A stretch of 8,712 bases of DNA from contig JAABRJ010000116.1 of assembly GCA_011390985.1 (NCBI GenBank), positions 1 through 8,712 on the forward strand. Reading direction: 5' to 3'. This stretch comes from Desulfobacteraceae bacterium. GTDB taxonomy: Bacteria; Desulfobacterota; Desulfobacteria; Desulfobacterales; JAABRJ01. The position numbers were made by a program, and so were the translations under genes. The notes below the pieces were generated by a model. That model saw only the letters and a program-made list of their open reading frames with translations, was not told the origin of the DNA and did no database searches. How positions within the stretch are numbered: position 1 is the stretch's first letter; each line of letters begins with the position of its first letter. Shown here piece after piece: positions 6,824-8,712 of the stretch.

Positions 6824-7273
6824 TTATTTAAGCCGGGCTTTGAGCGCATCGTATTCCTGAAGATCGAAGGTGCCGATCTCCCGGGCGTGCATCCGCCACA
6901 GTTCAAGGCAGACCCTGGCATCGTCGAAATTTTTCTGTTCCACAAACAGATTGAACCACTTGAGGTTCTCGCGCATGGAGATCTCGTAAATCTGGGTTTT
7001 AAAGACTTCGTATTGCGCAAGGTCAAAATTACCGGCGTCCAGGGCCGTGCTGCGCCAGATGTTGAGGGCCACCCGGGCGCTGTAAAAGCCGTCTTTTTTG
7101 ATGGCAAATTGCAGGCGGCGCAAGCTGTCTTCGGCGATTTGTTCACGCTGCCGCTGGTGCTCATCTAAGGGTGCTGTCGCCTGGTCCTCGGCTGAGGCCG
7201 AGACGCTGAAATTCGCCAACAGCAGCAGTGCCACGAAACTCGTAAGGATGGTAAGCCGTTTCGCTGATCGCAT
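6824..7273 (-). CDS. Exported protein of unknown function with a duplicated ~46-residue unit
   Basis: 149 residues. MRSAKRL then a hydrophobic core and ASA|ED (about 28) form a clear signal peptide, so it should be periplasmic. The mature protein is a charged linker plus two copies of one unit: residues 51-96 and 104-149. They share the pattern L...F..ARV.L..WR..A...G.FDL..Y...K, about 15 identities in 46 with no gap, and both look helical. I do not recognise the family; helical repeat proteins of the TPR/Sel1 sort are a loose comparison only. Start: an ATG at 7354 lies inside the predicted -10 box and would bury the signal peptide behind 27 residues, so ATG 7273 is preferred although no clear ribosome binding site precedes it. 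No cofactor motif is present; the single cysteine is C122. The gene lies upstream of the SfrB-like gene on the same strand but is probably a separate unit. Confidence 0.75.
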   Translation of the reverse strand: MRSAKRLTILTSFVALLLLANFSVSASAEDQATAPLDEHQRQREQIAEDSLRRLQFAIKKDGFYSARVALNIWRSTALDAGNFDLAQYEVFKTQIYEISMRENLKWFNLFVEQKNFDDARVCLELWRMHAREIGTFDLQEYDALKARLK

Positions 7274-7301
7274 ATTGAAACCGTAAAGGGGAAAGAGAGG
7301 G

Positions 7302-7331
7302 GCGTTCGGCTCCAGACCAAGAGCCGAACGC
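7302..7331 (-). promoter_or_regulatory. Perfect 11-bp hairpin in the leader of the repeat-protein gene
   Basis: GCGTTCGGCTC (7302-7312) and GAGCCGAACGC (7321-7331) pair without mismatch around an 8-base loop. The hairpin begins about 12 bases after the predicted transcription start and ends 28 bases before ATG 7273. No T run follows, so it is not a terminator. It could be an mRNA-stabilising or regulatory leader stem or, as DNA, a binding site. Confidence 0.55.
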
Positions 7332-7349
7332 TCAGCGGCTGGAATGAAA

Positions 7350-7378
7350 ATCATAGCGAATTGTTACGGAAAGGTAAA
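7350..7378 (-). promoter_or_regulatory. Sigma-70-like promoter of the repeat-protein gene
   Basis: On the minus strand TTTACC (7373-7378; 4 of 6) is separated by 17 bases from TATGAT (7350-7355; 5 of 6). Predicted start of transcription is near 7343, giving a leader of about 70 bases that contains the perfect hairpin. Confidence 0.5.
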
Positions 7379-7487
7379 TGGGAAAACCTTGCCGCCGGGA
7401 CGGGGTCTCATCCTCCCATCCTCCGCGCTGTCAACGCGCCGAGAGACAGGGGCATTTCGCTTTGCAGGCCGCGGAAAACGGACGGGA

Positions 7488-7691
7488 CTACAGGCAGTCG
7501 TGTTTCTTGAGTTGGCGTTTCTGAAGGATCTCGTGCGTGTCGAAATAGATGCTCTTCTGATCAACCCACCAGATGTTGGTGTGCCGCAGGCCTTTTGCAA
7601 AGCCCCTGGAAAATCCCAGGTAATTGGATACCAGGGCAACCGCCAATAGGACGACTATCATCAGGAATTTCTTGCGCATCCTCCGAGGCAT
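7488..7691 (-). CDS. Small membrane-anchored protein of unknown function
   Basis: 67 residues. MPRRMRKKF is followed by one hydrophobic helix (about 9-24) and a soluble tail with aromatic residues (NIWWVDQKSIYF) and a basic end (KRQLKKHDCL). It may be an uncleaved signal anchor with the tail outside, or an exported peptide; no lipobox is seen. I do not recognise the family. The open frame runs back to 7808, but that start lies inside an intrinsic terminator stem, so an internal start is required. ATG 7691 is chosen; ATG 7679 (MRKKFL) is the alternative, but its GGAGG touches the start codon with no spacer. No convincing promoter was found upstream. The coding-like composition and the charge pattern at the membrane helix support a real gene. 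Confidence 0.55.
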   Translation of the reverse strand: MPRRMRKKFLMIVVLLAVALVSNYLGFSRGFAKGLRHTNIWWVDQKSIYFDTHEILQKRQLKKHDCL

Positions 7692-7728
7692 ATCGGCAAC
7701 TGCCGCTGTAGTCTTAAACCACCCGCCG

Positions 7729-7741
7729 CGGTCTTCGACCG
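7729..7741. repeat. Short palindrome CGGTC-TTC-GACCG
   Basis: A perfect 5-bp inverted repeat with a 3-base loop lies between the terminator at 7787 and the small membrane-protein gene. It could be an operator or a leader hairpin; nothing else supports a role. Confidence 0.3.
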
Positions 7742-7786
7742 TTGCGCCACGACGGTTCCCCCCGGAGATCGGCGCTGGGGGCTCGC

Positions 7787-7825
7787 AAAAAACCGGCCAA
7801 CCGCGCAAGTGGCGCAGTCAGCCGG
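7787..7825 (-). terminator. Strong intrinsic terminator on the minus strand
   Basis: Reading minus, a 14-bp stem (7825-7812 with 7806-7793, three G-T wobbles, no mismatch) with a 5-base loop is followed by six T (7792-7787). It ends a minus-strand transcript coming from the gene-poor stretch to its right. The only candidate contents of that transcript are the short reading frames near 7928-8077. Confidence 0.85.
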
Positions 7826-7927
7826 CATTTTGAACCCCAGCAGCATCGGTTTTCGATACCCGCTGCCGCCGGGAGTTCAAGGGGTGGAGTAGGAGCGAAA
7901 CTCCGCCTGCCGGTTGCAGACGGTTAT

Positions 7928-8077
7928 TTATAGATACCGGCTGCCACGAATTACTGGCTGCCCGGCACCTGATAAAGGAAGCATTTCTTCATCACATCCT
8001 CCTCCTTTTGATGGGTCGTGTTCCCCCGGCAGGTGTTCTCGGACCCGCCGGACAAGGTCGTTCGCGGTAGATTTCAT
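7928..8077 (-). CDS. Possible 49-residue small protein with very strong ribosome binding site
   Basis: An ATG at 8077 is preceded by AAAGGAGGTG, an almost complete match to the 16S rRNA anti-Shine-Dalgarno; however, the AGGAGG is only two bases from the ATG, closer than usual. The frame gives MKSTANDLVRRVREHLPGEH and continues to a stop at 7928. The first 22 codons use more G/C in third position than the rest. Inside it a second strong site, AAAAGGAGGAGG (7998-8009), lies 5 bases before an ATG at 7992 in another frame, which encodes only 13 residues (MKKCFLYQVPGSQ, stop at 7951-7953). I recognise neither peptide. Either may be real, a leader peptide, or an accident; the downstream strong terminator supports transcription here. 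Confidence 0.25.
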   Translation of the reverse strand: MKSTANDLVRRVREHLPGEHDPSKGGGCDEEMLPLSGAGQPVIRGSRYL

Positions 8078-8241
8078 CACCTCCTTTTGTTTCCAACACC
8101 ACCATGGGGCCTGGGCACAGACTGTAAATCTCCCGTCGCCAAAATGGCGAGGGCCGGCGAGGGGTTTCGGGACGCAGACTGCCGCAAGAGCGACGGCCTG
8201 CCGGACCCTGGACAAGCCCGGTCATGGAGTGGATCAGTTGA

Positions 8242-8247
8242 TGTATA
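8242..8247 (-). promoter_or_regulatory. Possible extended -10 promoter for the gene-poor minus-strand transcript
   Basis: Reading minus, TGC-TATACA resembles an extended -10 element. No -35 match lies at 16-18 bases. It would start a transcript near 8235 that ends at the terminator near 7787, about 450 bases. Low certainty. Confidence 0.25.
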
Positions 8248-8366
8248 GCAAATTTTGGAGGCTGGTGCCGAAACCCGCATGGGGGCCGGTCATATGGATC
8301 GGACTAGATTTCCCTAATGAAGATATGTTAGTGGTCTGATTTTTCACACACGGCGCAAAACATGTC

Positions 8367-8406
8367 TATAGGGGAAATCCTAATTTACCTGGAGGATTCC
8401 CCTATA
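8367..8406. repeat. Near-perfect inverted repeat after the ybhB-like gene
   Basis: The left arm 8367-8381 (TATAGGGGAAATCCT) pairs with the right arm 8393-8406 (AGGATTCCCCTATA) over 14 bp with a single bulged A and an 11-base loop. It begins about 31 bases past the ybhB-like stop on the minus strand and is more A/T-rich than its surroundings. In the minus direction TTTT follows only after seven more bases, so it is a poor intrinsic terminator. It could also be an operator; a related half-site (GATTTCCCTA) lies at 8307-8316. Confidence 0.7.
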
Positions 8407-8437
8407 ATCACACCTGCCAAACGACGCCCACCGCCTG

Positions 8438-8712
8438 TCAGCGTTTGTAGCGCCCCATCAGTTCGGCGTGTTCGAGCACATGACCCGCCATGGCCTTCAA
8501 CAGCTGTTTTTTGGTGGCCCCCGGCGCAAGCCCCAGAACGCTGTCGAGGGCATAGAGGTTGAAAAAGTAGCGATGGGTCCCCCCGGGCGGACAAGGGCCG
8601 CCATAACCCAGTTTACGAAAATCGTTGGTGCCCTGAACCCCGCCGCTTGGGGGCCGCTCCAGGCCCGGAACCCCTGCCGGCAAGTGGTTCAACTGAACCG
8701 GGATATCACAGT
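8438..8712 (-). CDS. YbhB/YbcL family (PEBP, Raf kinase inhibitor-like) protein, C-terminal part (5' end beyond right edge)
   Basis: Ninety-one codons are visible and remain open at the window edge. The start of the visible sequence (CDIPVQLNHLPAGVP), then GTNDFRKLGYGGPCPPGG, THRYFFNLYALD and AMAGHVLEHAELMGRYKR are hallmarks of bacterial YbhB/YbcL proteins of the phosphatidylethanolamine-binding fold. The GPCPP and HRY motifs line the anion-binding pocket in this family. About 60 N-terminal residues, including the conserved DxD-containing region, would lie outside. The cellular role of these proteins in bacteria is not settled. A TTG at 8692 could be mistaken for the start, but the conserved DIP segment upstream of it is in frame, so the gene clearly begins outside the window. 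Confidence 0.92.
   Translation of the reverse strand, partial: CDIPVQLNHLPAGVPGLERPPSGGVQGTNDFRKLGYGGPCPPGGTHRYFFNLYALDSVLGLAPGATKKQLLKAMAGHVLEHAELMGRYKR

Larger units (their letters stand above)
7826..8366. other. Gene-poor stretch between the ybhB-like gene and the small membrane-protein gene
   Basis: Apart from the small reading frames and the promoter guess listed separately, no convincing gene is present. Several hairpins occur: TCGCC-AAAAT-GGCGA near 8136-8150; CCGTCGC on the minus strand near 8191-8197, which can pair with GCGACGG near 8134-8140; and ATCG-GTTTT-CGAT near 7849-7861. No RNase P, tmRNA, SRP, 6S, complete tRNA or known riboswitch signature was recognised. The 141-residue plus-strand frame at 7914-8339 has no ribosome binding site or family resemblance and is not taken as a gene. 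Confidence 0.5.

Noticed and set aside
7430..7435. Perfect TTGACA on the minus strand between the small membrane-protein gene and the repeat-protein gene
   Set aside because: No acceptable -10 lies 16-18 bases downstream, and a better promoter exists at 7350-7378.
8073..8088. Plus-strand match to the 3' end of 16S rRNA (ATCACCTCCTTT)
   Set aside because: It is simply the complement of the strong Shine-Dalgarno on the minus strand; the sequence before it does not continue as 16S rRNA.
8118..8137. Plus-strand segment resembling the anticodon arm of tRNA-Tyr (CAGACTGTAAATCT then CCCGTC)
   Set aside because: The anticodon stem would have mismatched outer pairs, and there is no D arm, T arm with GGTTCRA, or acceptor stem around it. 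At most a remnant; chance is as likely.
7914..8339. 141-residue plus-strand frame in the gene-poor stretch
   Set aside because: No ribosome binding site, no family resemblance and a composition rich in Arg, Pro and Ser typical of chance frames in GC-rich DNA.

Overview
The window looks like chromosomal DNA of a GC-rich anaerobe, most likely a sulfate- or metal-reducing member of the Desulfobacterota. This is inferred from a class III (c3-type) tetraheme cytochrome, a sensor kinase with two c-type heme motifs in its periplasmic domain, a cysteine-bearing PAS regulator of the sigma-54 activator type, and a flavoprotein that joins a NuoF-type iron-sulfur domain to a GltD-type NADPH oxidoreductase. 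No transposase, phage gene, CRISPR array, rRNA or complete tRNA was seen.

Layout. Bases 1-3126 (minus) hold a two-gene operon: the heme-motif sensor histidine kinase, then a PAS sigma-54 activator that runs off the left edge. Stop and start overlap by one base. Bases 3439-3924 (plus) hold the tetraheme cytochrome, divergent from the kinase; the space between carries back-to-back sigma-70-like promoters and a leader that could fold. Bases 4152-4550 (plus) hold a PilZ-domain protein with an intact c-di-GMP signature. A strong bidirectional terminator (about 4596-4645) separates it from the convergent SfrB-like flavoprotein (4689-6641, minus). Further right, all minus, are an exported 149-residue protein made of two copies of a roughly 46-residue unit (6824-7273), a 67-residue membrane-anchored protein (7488-7691), a stretch of about 750 bases with no convincing normal gene (7692-8437), and the C-terminal part of a YbhB/YbcL (PEBP) protein cut by the right edge.

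How the parts may work together. The kinase probably senses redox state or a ligand in the periplasm through covalent heme, and its operon partner would drive sigma-54 transcription. The divergent periplasmic cytochrome is the obvious candidate target or electron partner. The partner starts with PAS domains rather than a receiver, so phosphotransfer between the two is not assured. The SfrB-like protein would link the NADPH pool to iron-sulfur electron carriers in the cytoplasm, but no SfrA-like partner is adjacent.

The gene-poor stretch ends in an excellent intrinsic terminator reading minus, yet upstream of it there are only very short reading frames with unusually strong Shine-Dalgarno sequences. 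It may encode a small RNA or small peptides. This and the heme-sensor/cytochrome module are the parts most worth a second look.
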